A stretch of DNA of 64,000 nucleotides, from positions 1 to 64,000 of the forward strand of contig JAKUTR010000001.1 of the NCBI GenBank assembly GCA_022448725.1, written 5' to 3'. The position numbers and the translations under genes were made by a program. The stretch is from SAR202 cluster bacterium. Its GTDB lineage: Bacteria > Chloroflexota > Dehalococcoidia > Lucifugimonadales > VXLM01. Below, one piece after another: positions 25,910-34,736 of this stretch. The notes beneath the pieces are model-generated. The model worked only from the letters and a program-made list of their open reading frames with translations. It searched no databases and was not told where the DNA came from. Each line of letters starts with the position of its first letter. The stretch's first letter is position 1.

Positions 25910-26206
25910 TTGGCAGACGTCACATTTAACCCGTTAGGAAATAGGATCGTAGTTGAGCCAAGTGAGGAAGAAGCATCGATGAGTGCAGGTGGAATTTACA
26001 TTCCAGATACTGCGAAAGAGAAGCCGCAAGAAGGTAAAGTTGTTGCTGTTGGGCCGGGGAAGCTTAATGATGATGGTTCACGCAGCCCGATGGAGTTAGC
26101 GGTTGGGGATACAGTGGTTTATTCAAAGTACGGGGGGACTGAATACCGCGAAGGCGATATTGAGTACCTGGTACTTCGTGAAGATGACGTGTTACTGAAA
26201 AAATAA
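25910..26206 (+). CDS. groES: Co-chaperonin GroES
   Basis: A 98-residue co-chaperonin that caps GroEL. The TTG start at 25910 is fixed by AGGAGG 9 bases upstream and by family length. Typical features are NPLGNRIVVEP at the N-terminus, the mobile loop region SAGGIYIPD and a C-terminal DILLKK-like end (DDVLLKK). It is the first gene of the groES-groEL operon, under the CIRCE-like operator. Confidence 0.97.
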   Translation: MADVTFNPLGNRIVVEPSEEEASMSAGGIYIPDTAKEKPQEGKVVAVGPGKLNDDGSRSPMELAVGDTVVYSKYGGTEYREGDIEYLVLREDDVLLKK

Positions 26207-26267
26207 GCTTAAGGTTCATAACGAATATTTGAGCTAGCTAATTCATACAAGCTAAGGAGAGAAGAAA

Positions 26268-27878
26268 TTGCCCAAACAAATTTCATTCGGTGAAGAGGCC
26301 CGAGCCGCTATGAAGCGTGGCATCGATACAATGGCTGACACCGTCGGTGTCACCTTAGGCCCACGAGGTAGGAATGTCATCCTAGACAAAAAGTTTGGCC
26401 CGCCTCAGGTTTCGAGTGACGGAGTCTCTATTGCTAAGGAGATCGAGCTCGAAGACGTATACGAGAACATGGGAGCACAGTTGCTCAAAGAAGCAGCGAG
26501 CAAGACAGCCGATGTAGCTGGGGATGGTACCACGACTGCTACGGTTCTTGCGCAAGCTATCGTCCATGAAGGGTTTCGGAATATTGCCGCAGGATCTGAC
26601 CCGATGGCTCTCAAGCGAGGTATTGAGAAGGGGGTTGCTGCTCTAAAGCAAGCTGTCTTGGATATGTCAACTCCTGTTGTAGGGAAAGAACAGATAACTC
26701 AGGTTGCATCTTTATCTGCTCACGATGATGAGATGGGCAGCTTAATTGCAGAGGTGATGGAGAAAGTCGGCAAGGACGGGGTTATTACCGTTGAGGAGTC
26801 TAAAGGCATATCTTACGAGCAAGAGTTCGTAGAGGGTATGCAGATCGATCGCGGCTATATCTCCCCGTATTTTGTTTCAAACCAAGAGCGCATGGTTGCT
26901 GAAATTGAAGAACCGTACGTTCTGATCACCGACAAAAAGCTCTCCTCTATCCAAGAGTTATTGCCAGCACTTGAGAAGATTCTTCAACAGGGTAAGAACT
27001 TAGTACTCATTGGGGAAGATGTAGAGGGCGAGGCTCTTGCAACTCTGGTGGTTAACAAGCTACGTGGAACTCTGAACATCCTAGCTGTCAAGGCACCAGG
27101 ATTTGGTGATCGACGTAAGGAAATGCTTCAGGATATGGCGATTCTCACAGGTGCACAGGTCATCAGTGAAGAAGTCGGCCGCAAGCTTGATTCAGTTACC
27201 ATTGAGGATCTTGGACGATGTCGTAGAGTTGTTTCATCCAAGGAAGACACAACTTTTGTAGATGGCGCGGGATCTGACGATGCTATTCAAGGTCGTATTA
27301 ACCAGATCAAGCAGCAGATCGAAGAGACCACATCTGATTATGACCGCGAGAAGCTACAGGAACGCTTGGCGAAGCTGTCCGGTGGTGTTGCCATTATTAA
27401 AGTGGGAGCTGCGACGGAAGTGGAACTGAAGGAAAAGAAGCTGCGAGTTGAGGATGCGTTGTCAGCTACTCGTGCAGCTGTTGAGGAAGGTATTGTCCCC
27501 GGTGGGGGTCTTACCCTTATCCGAGCTAGTGCTGCACTTGACTCGCTTGGATTAACTGGAGATGAAGGAACGGGGGTCAGTATCTTAGGGAAGGCCTTAG
27601 AGCGTCCTATAAAGCTGATAGCTGAGAATACTGGAGTTGCTGGTGAGGTAATCTTAGCTGAGAGTCGCAAGGGTGAGGATGATTGGGGCTATGATGCTGA
27701 AGCTGGTGAGTTCGGTCCCCTGCTAGATCGCGGTATCATGGATCCAACCAAGGTTACACGCGCAGCGATTGAAAACGCTGCTAGCGTAGCCGCTATGGTG
27801 TTGACGACGGAGTCGTTGATCGCTGATATGCCAGAGGAAACACCTGCTGCACCTCCTGCTCCTCCTATGGACTACTAG
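26268..27878 (+). CDS. groL: Chaperonin GroEL
   Basis: A 536-residue 60-kDa chaperonin subunit that refolds proteins with ATP and GroES. It begins at TTG 26268 after AAGGAGA. Conserved blocks include [13 protein letters not shown], the ATPase region [17 protein letters not shown] and [15 protein letters not shown]. The C-terminus ends in a Pro/Ala-rich [14 protein letters not shown] rather than the Gly-Gly-Met repeats of E. coli GroEL, so the cavity tail differs in chemistry. It lies 61 bases after groES and is followed by a strong terminator. Confidence 0.98.
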   Translation: MPKQISFGEEARAAMKRGIDTMADTVGVTLGPRGRNVILDKKFGPPQVSSDGVSIAKEIELEDVYENMGAQLLKEAASKTADVAGDGTTTATVLAQAIVHEGFRNIAAGSDPMALKRGIEKGVAALKQAVLDMSTPVVGKEQITQVASLSAHDDEMGSLIAEVMEKVGKDGVITVEESKGISYEQEFVEGMQIDRGYISPYFVSNQERMVAEIEEPYVLITDKKLSSIQELLPALEKILQQGKNLVLIGEDVEGEALATLVVNKLRGTLNILAVKAPGFGDRRKEMLQDMAILTGAQVISEEVGRKLDSVTIEDLGRCRRVVSSKEDTTFVDGAGSDDAIQGRINQIKQQIEETTSDYDREKLQERLAKLSGGVAIIKVGAATEVELKEKKLRVEDALSATRAAVEEGIVPGGGLTLIRASAALDSLGLTGDEGTGVSILGKALERPIKLIAENTGVAGEVILAESRKGEDDWGYDAEAGEFGPLLDRGIMDPTKVTRAAIENAASVAAMVLTTESLIADMPEETPAAPPAPPMDY

Positions 27879-27907
27879 ACCGAATCGGCTTATTTAAGAT
27901 ATGTTGG

Positions 27908-27946
27908 AAAAGCAAGGGCCCTGCTTCTCGCAGGGCCCTTGCTTTT
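27908..27946 (+). terminator. Intrinsic terminator of the groESL operon
   Basis: A perfect 17-bp stem (27908-27924 with 27930-27946) with loop TTCTC. The right arm ends in GCTTTT. It begins 29 bases after the groEL stop. Confidence 0.92.
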
Positions 27947-28123
27947 CTGCTTACGCATTTGGTAAGTCAGTAGATACCAGTTCGTGGCAACTGGTTATAG
28001 CGCTCCTTTATTTTGAAGATGTTCCGCGCTGGTTATACGTGGTCTTATTCTGGCTGCTCTACACCCCCATAATGAGGAAAGGATCGGAAGATGGCTGATA
28101 GGTGGGTGTCGAAGTGAGGCAAA

Positions 28124-28666
28124 ATGTGGTTTTTTAGAGTAGCCAAGAAACAACGACGCAGGATCCCTCCACGGATAAAAGAAGAACTCTACAAACGTCA
28201 AGATGGACGGTGTTCGTATTGTAGAATTCCATTTGAGTTGCCTTATTTTGATATTGACCACAAATTGCCCGTGGTGATTGGCGGCGCTGATCGGATCAAT
28301 AATCTTCAGTTGCTTTGTGGTCCTTGCAATCGGCGGAAAGGTGCACTCACTGACCATGAGTTCCGGCACATATATGAACTGTTACCGGCTTGGCTTACGT
28401 GGTTGCCACAAAGAGAGAAGCCTCAAGCTCGGTTTGTCGAGATCGAGAAACGAAAGGTCGCGGAACTACGCTTAGCTCGCGAGCGAGGGAGGCGTAAGCG
28501 ATTCAGGTCAGCCAGGAAAGTGATCGTAATAGTTGGAACTTTGGCTGCAATTGGTCTAACTGCGTTTCCAAGTGGTGTCTCCGGGGGTATCTTCGAGAGT
28601 GTAGCCGAGTTCAGTCAGGCGGTCGCGAATATGGTCAGCAGCCTCAAATTGCTTGGCAGACCGTAG
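28124..28666 (+). CDS. HNH endonuclease-like protein with C-terminal membrane segment
   Basis: A 180-residue protein; GAGG 5-8 bases upstream supports the ATG at 28124. A basic N-terminus precedes a zinc-supported HNH domain: Cys30/Cys33 (CSYC), the catalytic-type DIDH (His46), Asn60 (NNLQLLC) and Cys65/Cys68 with Asn69 (CGPCN). A long basic helix (about 100-131) leads to a hydrophobic stretch, VIVIVGTLAAIGLTAF (133-148), that would place the nuclease domain on the cytosolic face if it is a membrane anchor. The last 37 codons overlap the 3' end of cysS on the other strand by 111 bases. Family function ranges from restriction to repair; the role here is unknown. Confidence 0.75.
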   Translation: MWFFRVAKKQRRRIPPRIKEELYKRQDGRCSYCRIPFELPYFDIDHKLPVVIGGADRINNLQLLCGPCNRRKGALTDHEFRHIYELLPAWLTWLPQREKPQARFVEIEKRKVAELRLARERGRRKRFRSARKVIVIVGTLAAIGLTAFPSGVSGGIFESVAEFSQAVANMVSSLKLLGRP

Positions 28667-29911
28667 CCCTGCTCGCGTTTTTATGAGCAATTCTACTAAT
28701 GGGGCAACGTCCCCTGAGTTATCCGTTACGTAATCTAGTTGGAGACCTAGCACACTCCCAAGATGTGCCAGGAGGGACTGGGCCGACGTGACGTCTTGGT
28801 TATCATCCCGCGCCCGATTTATTTCACGACGTAGGTCAAATAGCACGGCAAGCGCTCGAGGAGTATTGAGATCGTCGTCCATTGCTTGTACAAATCTGTC
28901 CTCAAACCCAGTTACGTCTAACATCCCGCTAGTACTATCTGATGGTTCAAGCGCGTTTTGAAGGCGCTCGAGGGCACGCTCTTGCGATTCTAGGATATCC
29001 TCTCTGTAGATGAGAGGACTTCGGTAATGCGAGTTTAAGAAGAACAATCTTAAAGCGTTGGGTGAATGGGAATCGAAGGCATCTTGAAGCGAGACTATGT
29101 TTCCTAGCGATTTGCTCATTTTGTCCTCGCCGAGCTGTACCATCCCGTTGTGCACCCAGAATCTAGCCATTGGAGGTTGATCACTGAAGGATTCTGTCTG
29201 GGCGATCTCGTTCTCATGGTGAGGGAAAATCAGATCTTGTCCACCACCGTGTATATCTATGTTGTTGCCCAAGTACTTTGAGACCATAGCGCTGCATTCG
29301 ATATGCCACCCAGGTCGTCCCTTTCCCCAAGGACTATCCCATGCTGGCTCGTCCGGCTTTTGCGATTTCCATAGTGCAAAATCCATACTGTCTTCTTTAC
29401 GCTTGTCGATTTCCATTCGGGCCCCAGCTCTCATACCATCAACTGTCCGGTGACTAAGTTTGCCGTAGTCTTTGTTCAAGCGGACGCGAAAGTAGACATC
29501 ACCACTTATATCGTATGCGATACCTTTCGTTTCTAGGCGTTGGATCATCTCAATTATGGTAGGGATTTCCTCAGTTGCCTTTGGATAGATGTGAGCTGGC
29601 AGTACGTTCAGGAGTGCCATCTGCCTCATGTAAAGTTTCATGTTGCGTTCGCTCAGTTCTTTGACAGTGATATCTTCCTCGGCTGCACGAGCTATCATCT
29701 TGTCGTCAATGTCCGTGACGTTCTCAACGTGTTTCACGTCGTGCCCTTGGTACTCCAGATAGCGGCGCAATACGTCGAAAATAACCGCGCGCATAGCGTG
29801 ACCTACATGAGCTTCAGAGTAGGGTGTCAGGCCACAGACGTAGAGTGTTATCGTATCAGCGATAGGTATGAGCGGTTCCATGGTGCCCGACAGAGTGCTG
29901 TAGAGCTTCAT
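28556..29911 (-). CDS. cysS: Cysteine--tRNA ligase
   Basis: A 451-residue class I synthetase that charges tRNA-Cys. Features: the zinc cysteine in YVCGLTPYSEAHVGHA (with AHVGHA as the HIGH motif), the zinc-binding GWHIECSAM and HGGGQDLIFPHHENEIAQ blocks, and the KMSKS loop EDKMSKSLGN. The start overlaps the ispF stop by one base (TAATG), making it the third gene of ispD-ispF-cysS. The 3' end overlaps the convergent HNH gene by 111 bases; the family-like ending LEDTPGDTTWKRS shows that the overlap is genuine cysS sequence. Confidence 0.97.
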   Translation of the reverse strand: MKLYSTLSGTMEPLIPIADTITLYVCGLTPYSEAHVGHAMRAVIFDVLRRYLEYQGHDVKHVENVTDIDDKMIARAAEEDITVKELSERNMKLYMRQMALLNVLPAHIYPKATEEIPTIIEMIQRLETKGIAYDISGDVYFRVRLNKDYGKLSHRTVDGMRAGARMEIDKRKEDSMDFALWKSQKPDEPAWDSPWGKGRPGWHIECSAMVSKYLGNNIDIHGGGQDLIFPHHENEIAQTESFSDQPPMARFWVHNGMVQLGEDKMSKSLGNIVSLQDAFDSHSPNALRLFFLNSHYRSPLIYREDILESQERALERLQNALEPSDSTSGMLDVTGFEDRFVQAMDDDLNTPRALAVLFDLRREINRARDDNQDVTSAQSLLAHLGSVLGLQLDYVTDNSGDVAPLVELLIKTRAGLRSAKQFEAADHIRDRLTELGYTLEDTPGDTTWKRS

Positions 29912-30390
29912 TAAATGGATTCCAGCGTGGCCACACAGATTGCAGCGATGCCGTCGCCTCGACCGGTAAACCCCAAGCCATCAGTCGTTTTCGCTTTGAT
30001 ATTTACCTCTGTACACTCAAGTCCCAGCCGTTCACTGACGTTTTTCTCCATGTCTGCAATAAACGGCCGGAGAGGTGGGAACTGAGCGATGATTGTAGCA
30101 TCGAGATATGTAGCTCGCCAGCCATTGGTGGATAACTTACAGACGGTTTTCTCAAGTAATCTCATGCTAAGGATGTTCTTGTATTTGGGGTCCTGCGATG
30201 GGAAATGGAGCCCAATGTCTCCAAGCCCGGCTCCCCCTAGCATCGCGTCAATGATCGCGTGTACCAGTACGTCTCCATCGCTGTGTCCATCTAGTCCGCT
30301 GTCGGATGGTATGGTGATTCCTCCGAGTATCAGCGTCCGGTCCCTCACCAATTTGTGGGTATCAAATCCAATGCCGGATCGTACAGCCAT
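29911..30390 (-). CDS. ispF: 2-C-methyl-D-erythritol 2,4-cyclodiphosphate synthase
   Basis: A 159-residue trimeric enzyme of the MEP isoprenoid pathway that cyclises CDP-methylerythritol phosphate with loss of CMP. Metal ligands are in GIGFDTHKL (Asp and His) and in SDGDVLVHAIIDA (His). The C-terminal KAKTTDGLGFTGRGDGIAAI block is the CDP-binding signature. It is coupled to ispD upstream and to cysS downstream through TAATG overlaps. Confidence 0.97.
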   Translation of the reverse strand: MAVRSGIGFDTHKLVRDRTLILGGITIPSDSGLDGHSDGDVLVHAIIDAMLGGAGLGDIGLHFPSQDPKYKNILSMRLLEKTVCKLSTNGWRATYLDATIIAQFPPLRPFIADMEKNVSERLGLECTEVNIKAKTTDGLGFTGRGDGIAAICVATLESI

Positions 30391-31112
30391 TATCCAAGCC
30401 TCATTTGGCGGGATTTCAGGATACCCTGAGCGATGGCCCAGTCCTCGGGTGTTGTGACCTTTATGTTTTCGTTTGAGCCCCCAAATACCTTAACCGTACC
30501 CCCAATTGCTTCAACCATAGCTGCATCGTCCGTCACATCACCATGGATTTCACGGTGAGCCTTTTGCAAAAGATCACAGTTAAACACCTGTGGAGTTTGT
30601 ATTGCCCATAGCCTGTCGCGAGGGAGGGTTTTTATCACCGTTGCCGCGTTATTTACAAGTTTAATCGTATCACTGACCGGAATGGCGGCGACAGCTGCGC
30701 CGTGCTCTGTGGCAACTGCTACGCCAGTTGCAATTATTTCGTCACTGACAAATGGACGAGCCCCGTCATGGACAACGATTAAATCGCAGTCACTTAAGTG
30801 TTCCAAGCCCGCTCGTACCGAATCTTGTCGCCGTGCACCGCCGATGCAGACGTTGGTTACTTTACGCCATCCGTTCCCCTGCACAAGACCAGTGACTCTA
30901 TGAACGTTATGGCTCGCTACTACAACCACGATTAAATCAATGAAAGAGGATTGCTCAAACGTATCTGTACTGTGGGATATCAGCGGTCGATCGGCAAGGG
31001 GAGTAACGATTTTGTCAATGTCCCTCATACGAGCACTGTGTCCTGCTCCAAGCAAAATCGCTCCAACACGTGGTTTTTTGGCGGTATCAATCGGGTTTTC
31101 TGGTGGGCTCAT
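30390..31112 (-). CDS. ispD: 2-C-methyl-D-erythritol 4-phosphate cytidylyltransferase
   Basis: A 240-residue nucleotidyltransferase making CDP-methylerythritol in the MEP pathway. The N-terminal CTP loop reads ILLGAGHSARMRDIDKIVTPL, a looser form of the usual AAGxGxRMG...PKQ signature with Lys retained. VHDGARPFVSDEII and the late TDDAAMVEAIG block are typical. The product feeds ispF directly; the genes overlap by one base. In many bacteria ispD and ispF are neighbours or fused, which supports the call despite the divergent N-terminal loop. Confidence 0.93.
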   Translation of the reverse strand: MSPPENPIDTAKKPRVGAILLGAGHSARMRDIDKIVTPLADRPLISHSTDTFEQSSFIDLIVVVVASHNVHRVTGLVQGNGWRKVTNVCIGGARRQDSVRAGLEHLSDCDLIVVHDGARPFVSDEIIATGVAVATEHGAAVAAIPVSDTIKLVNNAATVIKTLPRDRLWAIQTPQVFNCDLLQKAHREIHGDVTDDAAMVEAIGGTVKVFGGSNENIKVTTPEDWAIAQGILKSRQMRLG

Positions 31113-31240
31113 AATAAATCCGTGTAAGTATGATACACGTTTGGTTGGCTACTTCAGAAAAGTCAGGTTAAGTGTGATATCGGTGGTTGGTGGTAAGATA
31201 GAGTGAGCATAAAGTTTACTGGGATATGCGAAAGGCGACC

Positions 31241-31816
31241 ATGGCCAATAACTACTGGATGGTCGTTCAGACACCGGACAACTTCGAAGTATCTAAGGGA
31301 CGGGGATTTACGATACATGGGTTGACGTCTCGCCAAAAGCGCCGTGCACGCAGGATGGAACCAAACGATAGAATTCTATTCTACATCGGTGGTTCAGTAA
31401 GGAAATGGAGTGCGACTGCGACGGTAACCTCAAAATTCTTTGAGGATCGTGAGCCCATCTGGAATGTCAATGAAACTAGCCGAGAACTATTTCCATACCG
31501 CGTAAATATCTCACCTGCTCTGGTTCTGGACGAAGGCGACTACATAGAAGGCTTGGAAGTGGCCCCAAGGCTCGAGTACTTAAAGCGCTGGCCTCCGGAT
31601 CTTTGGCCGCTCGCCTTCATCGATACGTTGCATTTGTTACCACAGAAGGACTTCCGGCTAATTGAGTCAGAGATGAAACGTGTCCTTAGAAAAGGCCATA
31701 GGTATACCGGGCCGCGTTCTCAGAGCCAATGGCGACGTGATGATACATCGCAAGAGGGGCCCTCTATTGAAGTGGATTCTGAGATTACTGCGGGCGAAAA
31801 TTCTGTTACTACCTAG
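31241..31816 (+). CDS. EVE-domain (PUA-like) protein
   Basis: About 191 residues when started at ATG 31241 (an ATG at 31226 would add 5 residues). The sequence NNYWMVVQTPDNFEVSKGRG followed by RMEPNDRILFYIGG and the aromatic WPPDLWPLAFIDTLHLLP fits the EVE/PUA-like fold, which reads modified bases in nucleic acids. The C-terminal 40 residues are polar and probably disordered. It stands alone between ispD (divergent) and queC (convergent). EVE domains often accompany restriction systems, but no such partner is nearby. Confidence 0.7.
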   Translation: MANNYWMVVQTPDNFEVSKGRGFTIHGLTSRQKRRARRMEPNDRILFYIGGSVRKWSATATVTSKFFEDREPIWNVNETSRELFPYRVNISPALVLDEGDYIEGLEVAPRLEYLKRWPPDLWPLAFIDTLHLLPQKDFRLIESEMKRVLRKGHRYTGPRSQSQWRRDDTSQEGPSIEVDSEITAGENSVTT

Positions 31817-31861
31817 GTAGTATAGATCCCACCCAGTTTTGGCCAAGAAATCAAAGTCCAT

Positions 31862-32512
31862 TTATTCAGTGTAGTCTGTTATATCGGTGACACCTGCGTA
31901 TTTAAACGATATTTGTCGTTCTTCACATTTCTGGCACTCACCACAGTGGGCGCCTTGCTTTGGCGCCATACAGGTAAGTGTTAGGTGTATTGGGAGTTCC
32001 TGATTCTGACGGATAATTTGGGGCTTTGTGAGATTCCTATACGGTGCGGTAATCGTGATTGTGTGCGCCATTCCTTGACTAAGAGAGCGACCGAAATCAC
32101 CGAAAAATTGATGAGACGCGTCGGGGAAAGGGTTACCCAATAATGAACCAATTGCAATGTTGTGCACATGATTGATGCTGCACCAAGTTGCGGCCATGCT
32201 CAGCAGGATGATGTTTCTTCCTGGGAGGAAGACGCTTTCGTCTGGCTCACCGGCGGCAGGAACGTTAATTTCGGTTATCGCCCAATGGTTTTTGTAGACG
32301 GCGCTGATGGAGACTTGGAGTTCAACCAGACGGGCCACGTTTTTGTTCGAGATTTCTTCAATGAATGCGTTCAGGGCGTCTAGTTCTTGATCTTCCCATG
32401 GTAGGCCAAAGCGCACGTAAATCGGGTGTATAACCGTTGTTTTTGCAAGATTGGCAAGTAGAATGGAACTGTCTAACCCGCCGCTTGTCAGCACAGCAAC
32501 CTCGTCATTCAT
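31862..32512 (-). CDS. queC: 7-cyano-7-deazaguanine synthase (QueC)
   Basis: A 216-residue PP-loop ATPase converting 7-carboxy-7-deazaguanine to preQ0, a queuosine precursor. The PP-loop is LTSGGLDSSILLA (residues 8-20), followed by FLPGRNIILLS, typical of QueC. The C-terminal zinc site has four cysteines in CMAPKQGAHCGECQKC. No queD, queE or queF is in the window, so it is a scattered pathway gene or serves another deazapurine product. Confidence 0.92.
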   Translation of the reverse strand: MNDEVAVLTSGGLDSSILLANLAKTTVIHPIYVRFGLPWEDQELDALNAFIEEISNKNVARLVELQVSISAVYKNHWAITEINVPAAGEPDESVFLPGRNIILLSMAATWCSINHVHNIAIGSLLGNPFPDASHQFFGDFGRSLSQGMAHTITITAPYRNLTKPQIIRQNQELPIHLTLTCMAPKQGAHCGECQKCEERQISFKYAGVTDITDYTE

Positions 32513-32612
32513 TTCTTTCCTCCCAATTCTAGGCTAGGAGTAGTTGTCAAAGTAAGGCAGGTGAGAATACATGGCATGTCTGCAAAGTATGCCAAGGCAA
32601 ATTAAATCCTAC

Positions 32613-33371
32613 CTATGATTTAAAGGCTCGGATACGGATCCGCTTGTAATCTGCGATCCAAGTCCCTTCTTGGAACAGTACGGGCCGGGCCAATTCTTCT
32701 ACCCGAGCAATTAGGTCGTCTCGGTGGCATGGATGCGTTAGTGATATGGAGTCAGTCCTAAATACCTTGAGCCATCTGCGAAGTCCGGTCTCACCTCCAT
32801 CTAATGGTGTGGGACGATCCACATATTCAGCATGATCAACATTCATTCCTTGCTTCTCCAACAAGGTTTTGTAAGAGCCTACCCTGGGGTAAAAAAACTT
32901 TGATTCTGTGTCAGTAACTCCCTGCTCGTTAAGCGCAGTACTCAGTGCCTTCAATATCGCACTAATGTTACCGAATGCTCCGAACTCTGCTACGAAACGC
33001 CCCCCAGGTTTCGTGGCGGTATAAACTGATTCCACCACTTTCCCAGGTGGACGAATCCAATGTAGTACAGCATTGGAGAACACAGCATCGAAATCAGATT
33101 TGAAAGGGAGACATCTAGCGTCACCGATTTCGAAATCTAAGTCAGGGTAGTTAGCCTTCGCCTTTGATACCATCTCAGGTGATTGGTCGATACCCACTAC
33201 TGAAGCACCGGTTTTTGCAATTTCTGCTGTTAGATGGCCAGTCCCGCAGCCTAGATCAAGAACCCACTCATTAGGCTGCGGGTCAAGAAGTTGCAGGATT
33301 TTGTTGGCATATCGCCAGACGAAGGAATGGTCTTCATCATACCGTCCTGGGTCCCAACTGTTCTTGGGCAT
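32613..33371 (-). CDS. SAM-dependent class I methyltransferase
   Basis: A 252-residue cytosolic methyltransferase. Motif I is VLDLGCGTGHLTAEIAKTG, followed by GIDQSPEMVSKAKANYP (acidic residue at strand 2) and FDAVFSNAVLHWIRPP. This resembles trans-aconitate methyltransferase-like and small-molecule methyltransferases. Its start overlaps the aroC stop by one base (TGATG), so the two are co-translated. The substrate is not recognisable. Confidence 0.87.
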   Translation of the reverse strand: MPKNSWDPGRYDEDHSFVWRYANKILQLLDPQPNEWVLDLGCGTGHLTAEIAKTGASVVGIDQSPEMVSKAKANYPDLDFEIGDARCLPFKSDFDAVFSNAVLHWIRPPGKVVESVYTATKPGGRFVAEFGAFGNISAILKALSTALNEQGVTDTESKFFYPRVGSYKTLLEKQGMNVDHAEYVDRPTPLDGGETGLRRWLKVFRTDSISLTHPCHRDDLIARVEELARPVLFQEGTWIADYKRIRIRAFKS

Positions 33372-34456
33372 CAGCCCATACCGGATTGTCCTCGTTGACG
33401 GAGAGTGTGGTCAACTAGAACTAGTGCAATCATTGCTTCCACCATTGGTACAGCCCGTGGTAGGACACACGGGTCGTGCCGTCCCCTGCCAGCAAGTTCA
33501 GTCGAATTCCCTTCCTCGTCTACAGTCTCCTGCGGTGTCATAATAGTTGCTACAGGTTTGAAAGCAGCTCGGATGACAATGTTCTCGCCGTTGGAGATAC
33601 CTCCCTGTACACCACCAGAGTTGTTTGTCCGAGTCCGTATACGCTCCCCATCATTGTAAAAAGAGTCGTTGTGTTGTGATCCGGTCATGCTTGTACTATT
33701 GAACCCAGAACCAATCTCAAAGCCCTTGCATGCTGGTAGGGACAGTAGTCCTTTCGCGAGATCTGCCTCAAGTTTATCGAACACAGGTTCACCAAGTCCG
33801 ACTGGGACCTGACGCGCTATAGCCTCCACTACTCCACCTAGAGTGTCACCGTCTTTTCGGGCCTGTTCAATATGATCGATCATCTTCGCTGCCATATCTT
33901 GGTCAGGACACCGAACGATGTTGGACTCGACTTGGGAGAGTGTTACGTTATCAGCGTTGATGTTTGCGATTAGTTCCCGCACCTGTTTTACGTACGCTAC
34001 TATTTCAACACCGTACTGCATTGCGAGGATCTTTTTTGCAACGGCACCAGCTGCAACTCGGCCAATTGTTTCTCGAGCACTTGACCGGCCGCCCCCTTTC
34101 CAGTTTCGAATGCCATATTTTGCTTGGTAGCTGTAATCTGCATGCGAAGGTCGGAATTTGGTACGCATGTGTTCGTAGTCCTTAGCACGCTGGTCGGTAT
34201 TCCATACACCGATCATGATAGGTGTGCCTAAGGTTTTGCCATCAAAGATACCTGAAAGGATTTGGGCCTCGTCAGCTTCGCGGCGTTGTGTTGTTATGTG
34301 ACTTTGGCCTGGTCGTCTCCGGTCCAGTTCTTTTTGGATGTCTGTGATGTCGATATCAATTAAAGGAGGGCAACCATCGATAACGACTCCAACGGCATCG
34401 CCATGTGATTCTCCCCATGTCGTGACTCGAAACAAGTGGCCAAACGTGTTGCCCAT
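33371..34456 (-). CDS. aroC: Chorismate synthase
   Basis: Catalyses the last common step of aromatic amino acid biosynthesis, converting EPSP to chorismate with reduced FMN. The start is placed at 34456 ([18 protein letters not shown]), where GAGGT lies a few bases upstream and where the family begins; the ATG at 34474 would add 6 residues. Signatures include [33 protein letters not shown] and [15 protein letters not shown]. Length (361) is normal. It is transcribed ahead of the methyltransferase gene. A structured element lies just upstream. Confidence 0.96.
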   Translation of the reverse strand: MGNTFGHLFRVTTWGESHGDAVGVVIDGCPPLIDIDITDIQKELDRRRPGQSHITTQRREADEAQILSGIFDGKTLGTPIMIGVWNTDQRAKDYEHMRTKFRPSHADYSYQAKYGIRNWKGGGRSSARETIGRVAAGAVAKKILAMQYGVEIVAYVKQVRELIANINADNVTLSQVESNIVRCPDQDMAAKMIDHIEQARKDGDTLGGVVEAIARQVPVGLGEPVFDKLEADLAKGLLSLPACKGFEIGSGFNSTSMTGSQHNDSFYNDGERIRTRTNNSGGVQGGISNGENIVIRAAFKPVATIMTPQETVDEEGNSTELAGRGRHDPCVLPRAVPMVEAMIALVLVDHTLRQRGQSGMG

Positions 34457-34535
34457 AGTTACCTCGTGAACCAAGACTACCTATACATGCTACCACCATG
34501 GTCTGCTAAGATCAGTTATAGGTATCTGTTATGCA

Positions 34536-34604
34536 GGGCCTGGGATGAACACCTGCGAGAGCCTTTTCTCATTAGGGAAATGAGTGCACTCGTAGCCCAG
34601 GCCC
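34536..34604. other. Predicted long hairpin with nested stems in the aroC/MFS divergent region
   Basis: Three nested helices: P1 GGGCCTGGG (34536-34544) with CCCAGGCCC (34596-34604), P2 CTGCGAG (34553-34559) with CTCGTAG (34589-34595, one G-U pair) and P3 CTCATT (34568-34573) with AATGAG (34579-34584). P1 and P2 are contiguous on one side and separated by an 8-base bulge on the other. Read on the minus strand it would be the 5' leader of aroC; on the plus strand it lies upstream of the MFS gene. No known riboswitch, SRP or 6S signature was recognised. Confidence 0.45.
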
Positions 34605-34621
34605 CCTCGGCCTCTTGATTA

Positions 34622-34644
34622 GTGTAATCAGTGTGTGATTACAC
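34622..34644. promoter_or_regulatory. Perfect 9-bp inverted repeat, probable operator
   Basis: GTGTAATCA, spacer GTGTG, TGATTACAC. The dyad is typical in size for a dimeric helix-turn-helix regulator of the GntR or Crp/Fnr kind. It lies in the divergent region between aroC and the MFS transporter, about 80 bases upstream of the MFS promoter candidate. No cognate regulator is visible in the window. Confidence 0.5.
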
Positions 34645-34701
34645 GGAGGTTGGCGACTCCCTCTAGGAATTCGATGTAGCCGCAGCGTTTCTCTGTGCAG
34701 T

Positions 34702-34730
34702 TTTACGTTTCCCTTTTTGCAAGGTAGACT
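34702..34730 (+). promoter_or_regulatory. Promoter candidate placing transcription start at the MFS start codon
   Basis: TTTACG (34702-34707), a 17-base spacer and TAGACT (34725-34730), 4 of 6 matches in each box. The ATG at 34737 is 7 bases after the -10 box, so the transcript may be leaderless. There is no well-spaced Shine-Dalgarno sequence: AAGG at 34721-34724 is 12 bases away and inside the promoter. Confidence 0.4.
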
Positions 34731-34736
34731 GGCGTT

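Noticed and set aside
27901-28098. Small plus-strand ORF with repeated GPCFS residues after groEL
   Set aside because: The repeat in the translation is the two arms of the groESL terminator; the frame has no ribosome binding site.
30089-30457. Plus-strand ORF of 122 codons over ispF
   Set aside because: It is antisense to the well-supported ispF and ispD genes, with biased Ser/Pro composition typical of a shadow frame.
31862-32512. DNA 7-deazaguanine modification (Dpd-type) defence cluster suggested by QueC near an EVE-domain gene
   Set aside because: No dpdA-like transglycosylase, helicase or nuclease partners are adjacent, and the two genes are convergent; a housekeeping role is simpler.
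34436-34618. Plus-strand ORF of 60 codons between aroC and the MFS gene
   Set aside because: It runs antisense over the aroC start and through the structured element, has no ribosome binding site and no recognisable sequence.
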